From Oscillospiraceae bacterium (GTDB taxonomy: Bacteria; Bacillota; Clostridia; Oscillospirales; Ruminococcaceae): 49,238 nucleotides of DNA. The notes beneath the pieces were generated by a model. It had not been told where the DNA came from and ran no database searches. It saw only the letters and a list, made by a program, of their open reading frames with translations. This document shows positions 16,698 through 25,987 of the stretch, one piece after another; the first letter of the stretch is position 1; each line of letters opens with the position of its first letter. The stretch lies in the NCBI GenBank assembly GCA_009778065.1, contig WRKM01000023.1, positions 1 to 49,238 on the forward strand. Direction: 5' to 3'. The position numbers and the translations under genes were made by a program.

Positions 16698-16739
16698 TTA
16701 GCCGCCAAAAATAAAGAATAAAAGTGTACTCCAAAACAT
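16698..16739 (-). CDS. Possible 13-residue hydrophobic peptide gene
   Basis: On the minus strand, between the regulator and kinase genes, an ATG at 16739 preceded by GAGAGGGGGAAAGAAAA encodes MFWSTLLFFIFGG and a TAA stop. The frame can be extended upstream to an ATG at 16781 (27 residues), but only the short version has a ribosome site. A very short hydrophobic peptide ending in Gly-Gly beside an AgrC/AgrA-like pair could be a signal peptide; streptococcal SHP pheromones, for example, also end in GG. The rest of 16676-16839 holds no other gene I can support. The chance of a random occurrence is real. Confidence 0.3.
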   Translation of the reverse strand: MFWSTLLFFIFGG

Positions 16740-16839
16740 TTTTCTTTCCCCCTCTCCATGCTTTTCTTCTATTTTATTCATAGTCGAGAGGCTTGTCTAC
16801 GATTTCGGAATTAAATGACAAAAAAAAGGAATGAAATGC

Positions 16840-18180
16840 ATGTATGAAATTTTAAATGCCTCTATATCCGCATTTGCCTATGTTTTGATTTTTATGAATA
16901 TTGTGTGTATATGCAATATATTATGGAACTTTAGCAGAGTTAACATCAATATTTTCAGAGTTATAGTGTTATCGCTTTTAGTTTTTTCATCAGCACTCCT
17001 TCCGCTTCTTAAAAATTTCTTATATTGGTCTCCGTTTTCTTTTTTAAGTATGCCTTTTTACTATTTAATGCTTTTTATCGCTGTAAAAGTATTTACAAAA
17101 GTAAAAACAAGCAGGGTGGTCTACCTCTGCTTGTTTATTATTTCAATTGATTCTCTTGTGACTTCTTCATTTGTTATATTTTTCAATATTATTAATATAG
17201 GTGCGATTGATAAAAATATCATACATTGCGTAGTATCGTTGCTTTTTAATCTTTTGTGTATTTTTATCATGTATCTTTGTCATAAGCAGATAATCTTTAA
17301 AAATTTCCGAAAGAATATTGAACTGATACCGAAATCTATATATGTTATAATATTGATTATAATTTTTCTTATGGGCGGTCTAATAGCGTTTCAAACGCTT
17401 AATATCGAAAACCTTGAGTTAAAAATAATTTTTACTCAATTTTTTACCGTATTAATTATCCCATTACTTGTTTTAATTATTATAATCATGCTTATAAACA
17501 GTGTTTCCCGAAGGTATTACGAAAACTTTTCCTCACTTCTTGAAAATCAAGTTAAAAATCAGATAGCATATTATGAGCAGTTAGAAGAGAAAAGTAATGA
17601 TTTAAGAGCGTTTAAACATGACTACGAGAATCACATACAATGTTTAAAATACACTCTCGAATCGGAATCAGAGGCAAAAGAAATGGCTCTTGAATACATT
17701 GAGGGTTTAAATTATCTTTTTGAAGAGACGCAAAACAAATTTAATACCGGAAACTTTATAACCGACGCGCTATTTAATGAAAAGAATGTTATCTGCGAAA
17801 AATCAGGCATAATTTTTGAGCACTTGGGCGTCGTCCCTATGACTTACATTAAGGCTGTTGACCTTTGTATACTGCTTTTTAATCTGCTCGATAATGCCAT
17901 AGAAGCCTGTGGCAGAATTAACGAGGGCGAAAAATATATCAGAACCATTACGGATTATAAACACAATCACTTGAATATTATGGTTACAAATACGGTAAGC
18001 GAGCCTGTTAAGATTCAAAACAATTTCATTCCCACAACAAAAAGTAATAAAACAAATCACGGGTTCGGGCTTTTCAACATACACAGAATCGTTAATAAAT
18101 ACGGCGGAAAAATGAAAATGGGCTGTGAAAACGGAATCTTTTCGGTTGAGATTACGTTTTACGCGCCGAAAAATGATTAA
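16840..18180 (+). CDS. GHKL sensor histidine kinase (AgrC-like)
   Basis: About 446 residues. Six or seven hydrophobic segments fill residues 1-215, the AgrC-type polytopic sensor. The dimerisation helix has the phospho-acceptor in FKHDYENHI (H260). The GHKL ATPase domain has the N box LLDNAIEACGR and the G-box HGFGLFNIHRIVNKYGG. An ATG at 16831 lies directly on the AAAAGGA ribosome site; the ATG at 16840 is 9 nt away and is preferred. It is the likely partner of the LytTR regulator 200 bp upstream. The signal is probably a peptide, but no agrB-type processing protease is nearby. Confidence 0.92.
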   Translation: MYEILNASISAFAYVLIFMNIVCICNILWNFSRVNINIFRVIVLSLLVFSSALLPLLKNFLYWSPFSFLSMPFYYLMLFIAVKVFTKVKTSRVVYLCLFIISIDSLVTSSFVIFFNIINIGAIDKNIIHCVVSLLFNLLCIFIMYLCHKQIIFKNFRKNIELIPKSIYVIILIIIFLMGGLIAFQTLNIENLELKIIFTQFFTVLIIPLLVLIIIIMLINSVSRRYYENFSSLLENQVKNQIAYYEQLEEKSNDLRAFKHDYENHIQCLKYTLESESEAKEMALEYIEGLNYLFEETQNKFNTGNFITDALFNEKNVICEKSGIIFEHLGVVPMTYIKAVDLCILLFNLLDNAIEACGRINEGEKYIRTITDYKHNHLNIMVTNTVSEPVKIQNNFIPTTKSNKTNHGFGLFNIHRIVNKYGGKMKMGCENGIFSVEITFYAPKND

Positions 18181-18204
18181 AATACTGCCTAAGGTTCAAA
18201 ATCC

Positions 18205-18233
18205 TTGACTTTCAACCTAAAATATGCTACAAT
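18205..18233 (+). promoter_or_regulatory. Promoter of the zinc-ribbon/solute-binding fusion gene
   Basis: TTGACT (18205-18210), 17 bp, TACAAT (18228-18233). The ATG is 40 nt further on, with AAGGAG before it. Confidence 0.75.
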
Positions 18234-18272
18234 AACCCTAATATATTCTGACGATAAAGGAGTTCGCAAAAA

Positions 18273-20441
18273 ATGAAAAATTGTACAAAATGTAACGCCG
18301 AAATACCCGACAATATGCAGTTTTGCGGCAGCTGCGGTGTTGAGAACAGCATTTCTGATTCGGGGCAACAATACATGGTTCAACCCGCTATAATTACACC
18401 TCTTAAAAAGAAAAAGCCGTTGCCGCTACTTATCGGCGGCGGGGTGGCTTTTGCCGTCTTAATTGCTGTAGTTATTGCCTTAGGATTAAATTTAAGAGAC
18501 GATTCGGGTGATTCTTTACCGTCGCGGGATAGGGACAATGACAGTGTTGTGGCTGTTGAGGACGAACCGGACTATGAAATGAATAATATTAATATGCTTA
18601 ATGGCGAAGTAATTGATACAGAGTTATTTTCGATTACATTGCACGAAAATTGGAGAGTGAATTTAATTGATGATGAATACAATGAGTATCACATTTCAAC
18701 AATACATGAAAACAGAGATGCAACAATTTTTATATATGCTGCCGGAGTCCGGGATAATGATTTAGATGTATTTGAGCAATTTAAAAAAGATTATCTTGAA
18801 ATGAGTGCGGATGAATTTGCTTACGAATATTTTGGGAATGAAGTTAATGTTAATAAGGTCGAAAGAATTAAAGTAAACGAACATGATGCGCTTCGTATAG
18901 AGTTTTCTGATTATTTTGGTGGTCCGGAGCGGTTTAGTGTGCATGATGATAATCCCTCTGTGGTAGTTTCTGTTATTGGCGATAATACAGTTTGCAGTAT
19001 AACTATTTATTTTAATTACGAAGACGAACTCAGTGAATTTGAAGATATGCTTGCGACTCTTAAACTGAAGCCCTATGACATTAATAAAGACAACAAAGCA
19101 GTGTCAGAAACACCTGTCGTCCCTGTAAACCATGAGAAACAAGACCTCAGAATCTGGTCATTCACAGATGAAATCCCGAACGCTGTTCTAAGATATGTTG
19201 AAATGAACCCCGATTCCATAGTAGCAGACTTCAACATTGTTACAACAATCCTTTATGACTGGAACGGCGACTATGAAAGTGCCATTAAACCTGCCCTCGA
19301 AGCGGGCGGAAGCAACGCCCCCGACTTTTATATGGCGGAACAGGCGTTCGCATTGACTTTTACAAAGGGGGCTTATTCTTCTTTCGCAATGCCTTACAAC
19401 GAACTGATTGACGATTTTGACTTTAAATTAACAAACGCTCAATTGTCACAACACACGGTAAATACAGGGACAAGAGGAGAAGGCAAAATAATAGCCCTCA
19501 GTGAACATGACATGGCATCATGTTTAATTTATCGCCGTTCAATTGCAATGGAAGTTTGGGGAACTGACGACCCTGCCGTAATTGCCGCAAAGACAGGTCC
19601 CGGACTCGATAAGTTTACAGAAGCCGCCGCCGCTGTAAGTGACGCAGGTTATGCAATGATTTGTAGTGAAGACGACCTCTGGCAAGTCGCAAGAAACGGC
19701 GCGACACAGCCTTGGATAGATTCCGGTAATAGGCTTATAATCGACCCTGCGCGTGAAAGTTATTTTGAACTTGCAAAAACATTTTTTGACAACGGCTATA
19801 TAAGCGATAACGCATGGGGTGCATGGAGTGACCAATGGTTTGCAGGTATATCAGGGACAAGGACTCCTGAGGTATTCAGCTATATAGGACCGTCATGGCT
19901 TTTAAACTACCAAATCAATGAGTTCGCTCTCGAAGGCAGTACTTTCGGTGACTGGGCTGTTACGGACTCTCCTATTCCGTGGGCGTGGGGCGGCAATTGG
20001 CTTTTCGCCAACAAAGACCTTGAAGGCGACAAAAAAGCCGCTGTAGCTGAATTGATTGAGTGGTTTACACTCGATACTTCAAACAACGGCTACCAATATC
20101 ATTTTGCAAACGGTACACTTTATGAGGGCAGTATAATGTTCCCCAATGAGGCACGAGAAGCCGCTAACGGGACAACCCCGAAACTCGCCGTCCCGTCTAA
20201 AGTAGTTATGGAAAAATCCGCGGGTAATCTTGCAGTCGTCGGCGGACAGAATGTTTTTGAATACTACCTCCCGGCAGGACAAAGCGCGAGTTCCGACCAC
20301 CTGCATGAGTTAGACATTGATTTAAACAACGAATTCCATAAGCAATGCCGTATGTACTACAACGGTGAAAAGTCCAAAGAAGAAGCTGTTCAAGACTTTA
20401 AAATTTGGGCTAATCAGAATTTTAGAGTAAGTATTGATTGA
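18273..20441 (+). CDS. Zinc-ribbon, membrane helix and solute-binding-like fusion protein
   Basis: 722 residues. An N-terminal zinc ribbon (CTKCNAEIPDN, then CGSCG: Cys 4, 7, 18, 21) is cytoplasmic. A membrane helix follows (LPLLIGGGVAFAVLIAVVIALG, about 51-72) and then an Asp-rich linker. Residues 105-270 form a PsbP/Mog1-like beta domain (FSITLHENWRVNLIDDEYN). Residues 285-722 resemble family 1 extracellular solute-binding proteins (EIPNAVLRYVEMNPD, WLFANKDLEGDKKAAVAELI). The usual binding-protein lipobox is absent, replaced by the ribbon-helix anchor. No sugar-ABC permease genes lie nearby, so it probably senses or presents a ligand and may not take part in transport. An AAGGAG site precedes the ATG. 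Confidence 0.85.
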   Translation: MKNCTKCNAEIPDNMQFCGSCGVENSISDSGQQYMVQPAIITPLKKKKPLPLLIGGGVAFAVLIAVVIALGLNLRDDSGDSLPSRDRDNDSVVAVEDEPDYEMNNINMLNGEVIDTELFSITLHENWRVNLIDDEYNEYHISTIHENRDATIFIYAAGVRDNDLDVFEQFKKDYLEMSADEFAYEYFGNEVNVNKVERIKVNEHDALRIEFSDYFGGPERFSVHDDNPSVVVSVIGDNTVCSITIYFNYEDELSEFEDMLATLKLKPYDINKDNKAVSETPVVPVNHEKQDLRIWSFTDEIPNAVLRYVEMNPDSIVADFNIVTTILYDWNGDYESAIKPALEAGGSNAPDFYMAEQAFALTFTKGAYSSFAMPYNELIDDFDFKLTNAQLSQHTVNTGTRGEGKIIALSEHDMASCLIYRRSIAMEVWGTDDPAVIAAKTGPGLDKFTEAAAAVSDAGYAMICSEDDLWQVARNGATQPWIDSGNRLIIDPARESYFELAKTFFDNGYISDNAWGAWSDQWFAGISGTRTPEVFSYIGPSWLLNYQINEFALEGSTFGDWAVTDSPIPWAWGGNWLFANKDLEGDKKAAVAELIEWFTLDTSNNGYQYHFANGTLYEGSIMFPNEAREAANGTTPKLAVPSKVVMEKSAGNLAVVGGQNVFEYYLPAGQSASSDHLHELDIDLNNEFHKQCRMYYNGEKSKEEAVQDFKIWANQNFRVSID

Positions 20442-20471
20442 ATATTTTTCACCCGCACGTTGTCAACTTTC

Positions 20472-21602
20472 TCAACGCAACAGACCTTTTTGTCTTTTCT
20501 TTTCGGTATACATCGCCTCGTCTGCTCGTTTAAAAACGTCGCGTAAATTTTTGTCAACGCCCTTTGTGAAAGTCGCCGCTCCGAAAGCGCAACTAAAAGG
20601 TTGATTTTTAAGAGTCATTCTTTTTTCATTACGCAGAGCCTCCAACAGCGATAGCTCTTCCTTTTCGCTCTTATATGTGATAAGCGAGGCAAATTCGTCA
20701 CCGCCGATACGATAAAGCGATGCTCCGAGTTTTTCTATATTTTGGTGTAATATATCCGCCGTAATTTTCAGGTACATGTCGCCGGCTTTGTGACCCTGAG
20801 TGTCATTGACTGTTTTTAGGTTGTTCACATCACAGATAACGAGGGTAACACGTCCGTTTCTGTCAACTATATCTCCACATTCACGCAGACGGTGTTCAAA
20901 TGCCATGCGGTTTTCAAATCCCGTTAGTATATCGGTATAGGCAAGTTTTTTATAAAACGGCTCACTGATTCTGCTCATAGACAAATAAGCGATTATTGAA
21001 AACAAAACTATCAAAGCCGCAGACAATACAATACTGTATATGGCTGCGGTTTGGTGCGAGCGATAAATAATATCAACGTCAAATTCCATGCAGACCACAC
21101 CCAAAATCTCGTTATCGCTGTTAAAAACAGGCCAAAAAATGGTGTAGACCCCTTTACCTTCAGACGATTGGTAGATTCTGTTACCGAAAACCGCCACGCC
21201 TTCGTCAAGGCTTTTACGCAAATCGGCTTCAAGCACCCCCGTCGGGACATAGTCCGCATCATCGGAGTCTAAGGTTCTTAGGGTCGTGATGATTTCGTCC
21301 GCTTCATTTACTTTTGTTATGTATAAGCGTTCCAAGTTCCCAACGTCACGAAAGAGGGCGAGAATTTCCTGCATATTTTGGCTTGCTTTAATACCTGCCT
21401 CGCTGTTCTCGCCTATATCCACGAAGTCCTCTGCGCTGAGGTTATCCATGATTAAGCTCTTTACGCCGTCGGCACGTCTTTGAATATCCTCGGTCAAGGC
21501 ATCACTTGTTGTTACATAAATGATGCTGTACACACTTGCGGCGACTGCAAAGACGTTTATAATTAAAATCACGAACATTCTTGTAATAAGGTTGTTCTTC
21601 AT
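20472..21602 (-). CDS. Membrane diguanylate cyclase (GGDEF)
   Basis: 376 residues. Membrane helices at about 8-28 (MFVILIINVFAVAASVYSII) and 184-207 (AIYSIVLSAALIVLFSIIAY) frame an extracytoplasmic sensor that contains GVVCMEFDVDII, a Cache-like pattern. The C-terminal GGDEF domain (about 215-376) has the intact motif RIGGDEFASL around residue 300, plus DILTGFENRMAFE and DVNNLKTVNDTQGHKAGD, so it should make cyclic di-GMP. The RxxD inhibitory site normally found five residues before GGDEF is not present. AGGAG lies about 11 nt before the ATG. The gene shares the strand with the surface-protein gene just upstream (19-bp gap), so the two may be one transcript. Confidence 0.95.
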   Translation of the reverse strand: MKNNLITRMFVILIINVFAVAASVYSIIYVTTSDALTEDIQRRADGVKSLIMDNLSAEDFVDIGENSEAGIKASQNMQEILALFRDVGNLERLYITKVNEADEIITTLRTLDSDDADYVPTGVLEADLRKSLDEGVAVFGNRIYQSSEGKGVYTIFWPVFNSDNEILGVVCMEFDVDIIYRSHQTAAIYSIVLSAALIVLFSIIAYLSMSRISEPFYKKLAYTDILTGFENRMAFEHRLRECGDIVDRNGRVTLVICDVNNLKTVNDTQGHKAGDMYLKITADILHQNIEKLGASLYRIGGDEFASLITYKSEKEELSLLEALRNEKRMTLKNQPFSCAFGAATFTKGVDKNLRDVFKRADEAMYTEKKRQKGLLR

Positions 21603-21621
21603 TTTTAAAGCAACTCCTTCT

Positions 21622-24600
21622 TTAAGTCCGCTGTTTTCCGCGGATTACTTGATAGTCCGAGCCGCGAGATTTAATCTGCTTGATAAGAATAACGGCGGCA
21701 AGCTCCGAAACAATGATGACCGCATGTACAAAAGTCCAAAAATCAAACAGTGCCAAAACCGTATCGGTTTTTTGTGTGAGCAGGAACAAAAATACCCCTG
21801 CTATTCCCATAACACTCGCTGTCATTAACCAAACTACCCTGCGCCTTCTGTCTTGCTCTAATTCCTCAAAGCGATAATAGGCTTCTATGTTATTTTCCCA
21901 TTGCCCTGTCTTAAATTCTGCAAGCTCCAGTCTGTTTTTCCGAAACTCGCGGATTACAGCTACGGCGGCGAATATAACGCCGAAGACGCATAACGTCAAA
22001 TTTATTAATGTCCAGGTTTCCGTACCTATCGGCGCGAATAACAGGATTTCTCTGCCCGCAAGGGACACATATATGCCGGGCGAACCCGGAACATCGGGGC
22101 TTAGTATTTTAAAGATACCGAAATCGGGAATATCGCCCGCCGTTGTAGTCGTAGTAGCAGTTACGGGTATAGTAGTCGTGGTAGGTGTAGTAGTCGTTGT
22201 AGTCGTTGTCGGAGACGTTGTAGTCGTTATGGGCGTTGTTGTGGTTGCAGTCGTCATCGAGGGCGTTGTTGTAGTCGTTACCGCGGGTGTTGTTGTAGTT
22301 GCAGTCGTAGGTGTTGTTGCAGTCGTTGCCGCAGGCGTTGTTGTGGTTGTAGTCGTAGTCGTCGTTATGGGTGTTGTTGTGGTGGTTACTGCGGGTGTTG
22401 TCGCAGTCGTAGCCGTGGGTGTTATTGTAGTCGTAGCCGTGGGTGTTGTTGTGGTCGTAGGCGTGGGCGTTGTTGTAGTCGTAGGCGTAGGTGTTGTTGT
22501 GGTCGTAGGCGTAGGTGTTGTTGTAGTCGTAGGTGTTGTTGACGTTGTAGTCGTAGTCACCGGAGGCGCAGAAGCAATCGATACAGTGAATTCTTTCTCT
22601 CCGTAACCATACTCGTTCTCCGCTTTGATTATAAAAGTAAAATCTCCCTCCAATGACGGCGTACCCGAAAAGGTTGCGGTGTCTTCGTCAAACTCCAGTC
22701 CGGGAGGCAAAGAGCCGCTCACGAAGCTCCACGCTATATCAGGGTCGCCGAGTGCGTTAAGACTTTCATAGTAATTTACGCCAACCTCCCCCGAAGGAAG
22801 AGCGGAAACTATTTCAACATAATTTACTATAACCGTTACGGGTAGGGTCTCAAAAACACCGTCTTTCCCCGGATTGGTAAATGTTGAAATCAAACTGCCG
22901 TTGTTCAGTTTTAACGTCAACACACATTTATACTCGTAAATTCCCGCCGCGAGACTTTCGGTGAAACGAGGTTCAGGCTCAATCGAAGAAAAAAGAGTTT
23001 TTATTAGCGTAAATTCGGCATCGCTTTTACCTTTTCTGTACCAATTGTACTCAATCGAGCCGAGGTCACTTAAAACATGCTCGCTGATGAGATAATCGGG
23101 AAAGATTTCAATACCGAGGTCTATTGAGGCTAAAGGAGAAACGCCGATGGTGTGAATTATATCATCGTTTAAAATTAAATCCTCTCCCTCGCTTACAATA
23201 AGCGGAAGGGTATGACTGTAAAAATCGGCGAAAACCGGCTTTCCTTCCCCGATTTCCCAAGTTTTTAAGGTGGTTAAGCTTTTAATGATTCCGTAGGTTG
23301 CCGTACCGTACATAAACGTATCTCTGTTGACTACGTCCGCAGTGACTTTGAATCCGCCGTTGTCAAAGTTTTCAAGGTCATTCAGTGCCTCAATAACGTC
23401 AGCGTAGCCAATTGACCCATCGTACAAATTATTTAACGGTTTAAACGCCTCGGCTACATCGGAGTATATGTAATTATGGCTTACGATATATGCGGGGTCT
23501 TTTACATCTTCAAAGCCGAATATGTCCGTAAGGTTTCCTATGTAAAGATTATTCACCGCCGAGTCTTCGTAAACCCAACCGCAAACCCCGCCGACATACC
23601 TTTCGGTTTCATTTGATGTGTTTCTTCGGCTGAAAGTCGATATATCGGGAATATCAATAACCGCCATTGAAAGATTGTTGAGTAGGCAGGAAACATCTCC
23701 GCGACGGGGTTCGGCAATAGCGGAGGTATAACCCGCAATCCCCCCGGCAGAGATGTAATCGACCATAACAAGCGGGTCGTCGTACCAGAACCCTTCATCA
23801 AGCTTGCTGTATTCGTCCGTAGTTGTTATTAAAGTACCGTAAACCGCCGCGTTGGCTATAACGCTGTCGTAATTCGCTCCCACCGCTCCGCCGAGATACG
23901 CCACAGTACGCCATGTGTGAAAGGTGTCAAAGTCTACAGCACCGTATCTGCCCGTAATTGCGACTTCGCCGCCGTTTACGGTAATTCCGTTTACAATACC
24001 CATGTTTAGCCCTGCGCTGTTCGGGGTATCGCTACTCCTGACAAAGCCCACCACTCCCCCTAAAAAGGCGGTGGGGTCTACGTCGTATATACGGACAATC
24101 GGGTTATTAAGAGTTATTTCTCTGATTTGCGCACCCTCGGAGTAACCCGCGACCGTCCCTATGCTGAAATGACGTCCGGAGTCTTGGTGACGCCCTATCC
24201 GACTTTTTATATTTACTACAGGGTTATCGAACGTCACATTCCGAATAACGGTACGTTCAAGTGTTCCGAACATTCCCGCGCAATAAACCGCGCCATGATG
24301 ATAATAGCTTTCATTTATTACGTAAAGTCCGCTGATAGTGTGTCCCTGCCCATCGAAGACAAGCTCGGGCAGATTGAGCGGACTCCAGTAAAGCCCGCTC
24401 AAATCGATGTCGTTTTCAAGCAGTATTGTCCATCCCTCATAGACCCCGGAGTTTCCATGGATGATATAATAATCATATATTTCATGGGCGAACAGCGCAA
24501 ACTCCGCCGCTGAATAAATACTTAAAGTTTGTTCTGTTTCGTTTTTCGCACCCGGAGTATAATCTGCGGCGTAATTCCCGCTGTCCGTCCAGTGGGGGAA

Positions 24601-25761
24601 CTCCGCTAATTTCGTTGTTTCTTTATCGGTATACCACTCGCCGTTATAAAAATAAATTTCAGGGTTCTCTAAAAGGTCGATTCTCGGAATTTCGGCAGCG
24701 GTAATTACTTGATGCGCTTCTCCGCAATTGTCGCATTTACCGTCGCTGATTATGTCCACAAAGCCGCCGACATCGCAGTGGTACTCGCGGCTTATCCCGA
24801 CCCCGTAGCCTTTTTCAAAGCAGTTATCGCATTGACCGTCGGGACCGTAGAATACTTGCTCGCAGTAAACATCAAGAAAATAATAATAGTCTCTAATGGA
24901 TAAATTACAATCCTCACAAGGCACAGAGTTATCCCATTCATCCTTGAAGCCGATGCAAGTCGAATCCTCCTCGCCGTGATGGCTGAAAGAGTTGTGAAAA
25001 CAAATATCGCAAACCCCGTCTGAGGACATGTCTACAAAGCTATCGCATATATAACATAAATCGCATAATAAGTCGGGGGTAGGAATACCGTTAAAGTTAT
25101 AACCGCACTCGTGTGCCATTTGGTTTTGACCGCAATTATTACAGGAACCACCCGTAACATCCGCCCAGTCATAGCAGTGTGTGTGAGCGGAGTAAGATTC
25201 GTTACAGGTATCGCAAGAACCGTTCTCTGCCTCGTCTTTCCAATCGTAGCAGTGCTGTTCTTCCTGTTTACCGCAGTGGTCGCATTTGTCGTCTCCCGTA
25301 TCTTCAAAAAAGCAATCGTTGAAATTCTCTTTAAACTCAATAAAATCAATATAAGCCGCATCGCCGCTGACGTCAATATATCCCCAGCCCGGGCTGTCGG
25401 GAAGGAAATATGAATGACTGCTGTAAAAGTTGAACCATTTATACCCATCGCTCGCAATGACGAGGGGCAGTCGTTCTTCGTTTATATCATCGAAGAATAT
25501 AGGGCGAGCGACGTTTCCGTGTTTATCGGTTACGTTAGCGAAAAAATTTTTTATATCGCTCATACCGTGATAAAAATAAATTCTGTAGCCTGTGCCGTTC
25601 GGTCCGTTTACTGTCGCCGCATGTGAAAAAGTAATTGTCGTGTTCGTCGTCTCAATCGGCGACGAAGACAATGAGTTATGTATACCTAAAAGTGTGCATA
25701 AATAAACAGACGCGATTACCGCGGTTATCAGGCGGCGCGTTATATGCAGAGATTTTTTCAT
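21622..25761 (-). CDS. Giant surface protein with CDxC repeats, GLUG-like core, Ig domain, Thr-rich stalk and C-terminal membrane helices
   Basis: 1379 residues from the ATG at 25761 (MKKSLHITRR), with a G-rich ribosome site 8 nt upstream. In order: a signal peptide; a beta domain (35-150); about eight zinc-ribbon-like CDxC units (150-360; for example KCDHCGKQEEQHCYDW, GVCDICFHNSFSHHG, KCDNCGEAH); a GLUG/beta-helix core (about 390-800; GQGHTISGLYVINESY); an Ig-like He_PIG domain (about 1000-1090; SGSLPPGLEFDEDTATFSGT); a long Thr/Pro/Ala stalk (22141-22556); and three hydrophobic segments at the C-terminus (ILLFAPIGTETW, VWLMTASVMGIAGVFLFLL, FDFWTFVHAVIIVSELAAVI). It is thus exported and tethered at its C-terminus. 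The role is unknown; adhesion or cell-envelope display is inferred. It lies directly upstream of the diguanylate cyclase gene, which suggests a cyclic-di-GMP link to surface attachment. Confidence 0.88.
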   Translation of the reverse strand: MKKSLHITRRLITAVIASVYLCTLLGIHNSLSSSPIETTNTTITFSHAATVNGPNGTGYRIYFYHGMSDIKNFFANVTDKHGNVARPIFFDDINEERLPLVIASDGYKWFNFYSSHSYFLPDSPGWGYIDVSGDAAYIDFIEFKENFNDCFFEDTGDDKCDHCGKQEEQHCYDWKDEAENGSCDTCNESYSAHTHCYDWADVTGGSCNNCGQNQMAHECGYNFNGIPTPDLLCDLCYICDSFVDMSSDGVCDICFHNSFSHHGEEDSTCIGFKDEWDNSVPCEDCNLSIRDYYYFLDVYCEQVFYGPDGQCDNCFEKGYGVGISREYHCDVGGFVDIISDGKCDNCGEAHQVITAAEIPRIDLLENPEIYFYNGEWYTDKETTKLAEFPHWTDSGNYAADYTPGAKNETEQTLSIYSAAEFALFAHEIYDYYIIHGNSGVYEGWTILLENDIDLSGLYWSPLNLPELVFDGQGHTISGLYVINESYYHHGAVYCAGMFGTLERTVIRNVTFDNPVVNIKSRIGRHQDSGRHFSIGTVAGYSEGAQIREITLNNPIVRIYDVDPTAFLGGVVGFVRSSDTPNSAGLNMGIVNGITVNGGEVAITGRYGAVDFDTFHTWRTVAYLGGAVGANYDSVIANAAVYGTLITTTDEYSKLDEGFWYDDPLVMVDYISAGGIAGYTSAIAEPRRGDVSCLLNNLSMAVIDIPDISTFSRRNTSNETERYVGGVCGWVYEDSAVNNLYIGNLTDIFGFEDVKDPAYIVSHNYIYSDVAEAFKPLNNLYDGSIGYADVIEALNDLENFDNGGFKVTADVVNRDTFMYGTATYGIIKSLTTLKTWEIGEGKPVFADFYSHTLPLIVSEGEDLILNDDIIHTIGVSPLASIDLGIEIFPDYLISEHVLSDLGSIEYNWYRKGKSDAEFTLIKTLFSSIEPEPRFTESLAAGIYEYKCVLTLKLNNGSLISTFTNPGKDGVFETLPVTVIVNYVEIVSALPSGEVGVNYYESLNALGDPDIAWSFVSGSLPPGLEFDEDTATFSGTPSLEGDFTFIIKAENEYGYGEKEFTVSIASAPPVTTTTTSTTPTTTTTPTPTTTTTPTPTTTTTPTPTTTTTPTATTTITPTATTATTPAVTTTTTPITTTTTTTTTTPAATTATTPTTATTTTPAVTTTTTPSMTTATTTTPITTTTSPTTTTTTTTPTTTTIPVTATTTTTAGDIPDFGIFKILSPDVPGSPGIYVSLAGREILLFAPIGTETWTLINLTLCVFGVIFAAVAVIREFRKNRLELAEFKTGQWENNIEAYYRFEELEQDRRRRVVWLMTASVMGIAGVFLFLLTQKTDTVLALFDFWTFVHAVIIVSELAAVILIKQIKSRGSDYQVIRGKQRT
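22141..22556 (-). repeat. Low-complexity Thr-rich stalk, degenerate tandem repeats
   Basis: The plus strand reads as degenerate GTTGTTGTAGTCGTAGGTGT-type units; on the coding strand they give TTTTTP and TTTTTTP blocks for about 138 residues. The period is near 21 bp in the more regular part (22430-22540). Such tracts are length-variable by slippage and commonly act as glycosylated stalks. Confidence 0.85.
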
Positions 25762-25929
25762 ACAACACACCCCCCAAGTCCCGCATAATATTATTTCTCT
25801 ATCACTATTATAGTACTACATTTTCTCTTATAAAACAAGTATTAATCAAGCTTTTCTTAATTTTGGTACAATGTGTATACTATAATGTAAGACTATTATG
25901 CAATTTAACGGAAGGTTCATTTTTCTAAC

Positions 25930-25958
25930 TTGACTTATTAGTAAAAATATAGTAAACT
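25930..25958 (+). promoter_or_regulatory. Promoter of the luxE-like gene
   Basis: TTGACT (25930-25935), 17 bp, TAAACT (25953-25958). A weak -10 but good spacing, 30 bp upstream of the ATG. Confidence 0.5.
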
Positions 25959-25987
25959 AATATAATTAACAGAGCGGAAGGGACATT

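Noticed and set aside
21887-22606. Plus-strand 239-residue Val-rich ORF
   Set aside because: A shadow of the Thr-rich stalk read on the other strand; its composition follows from the repeats.
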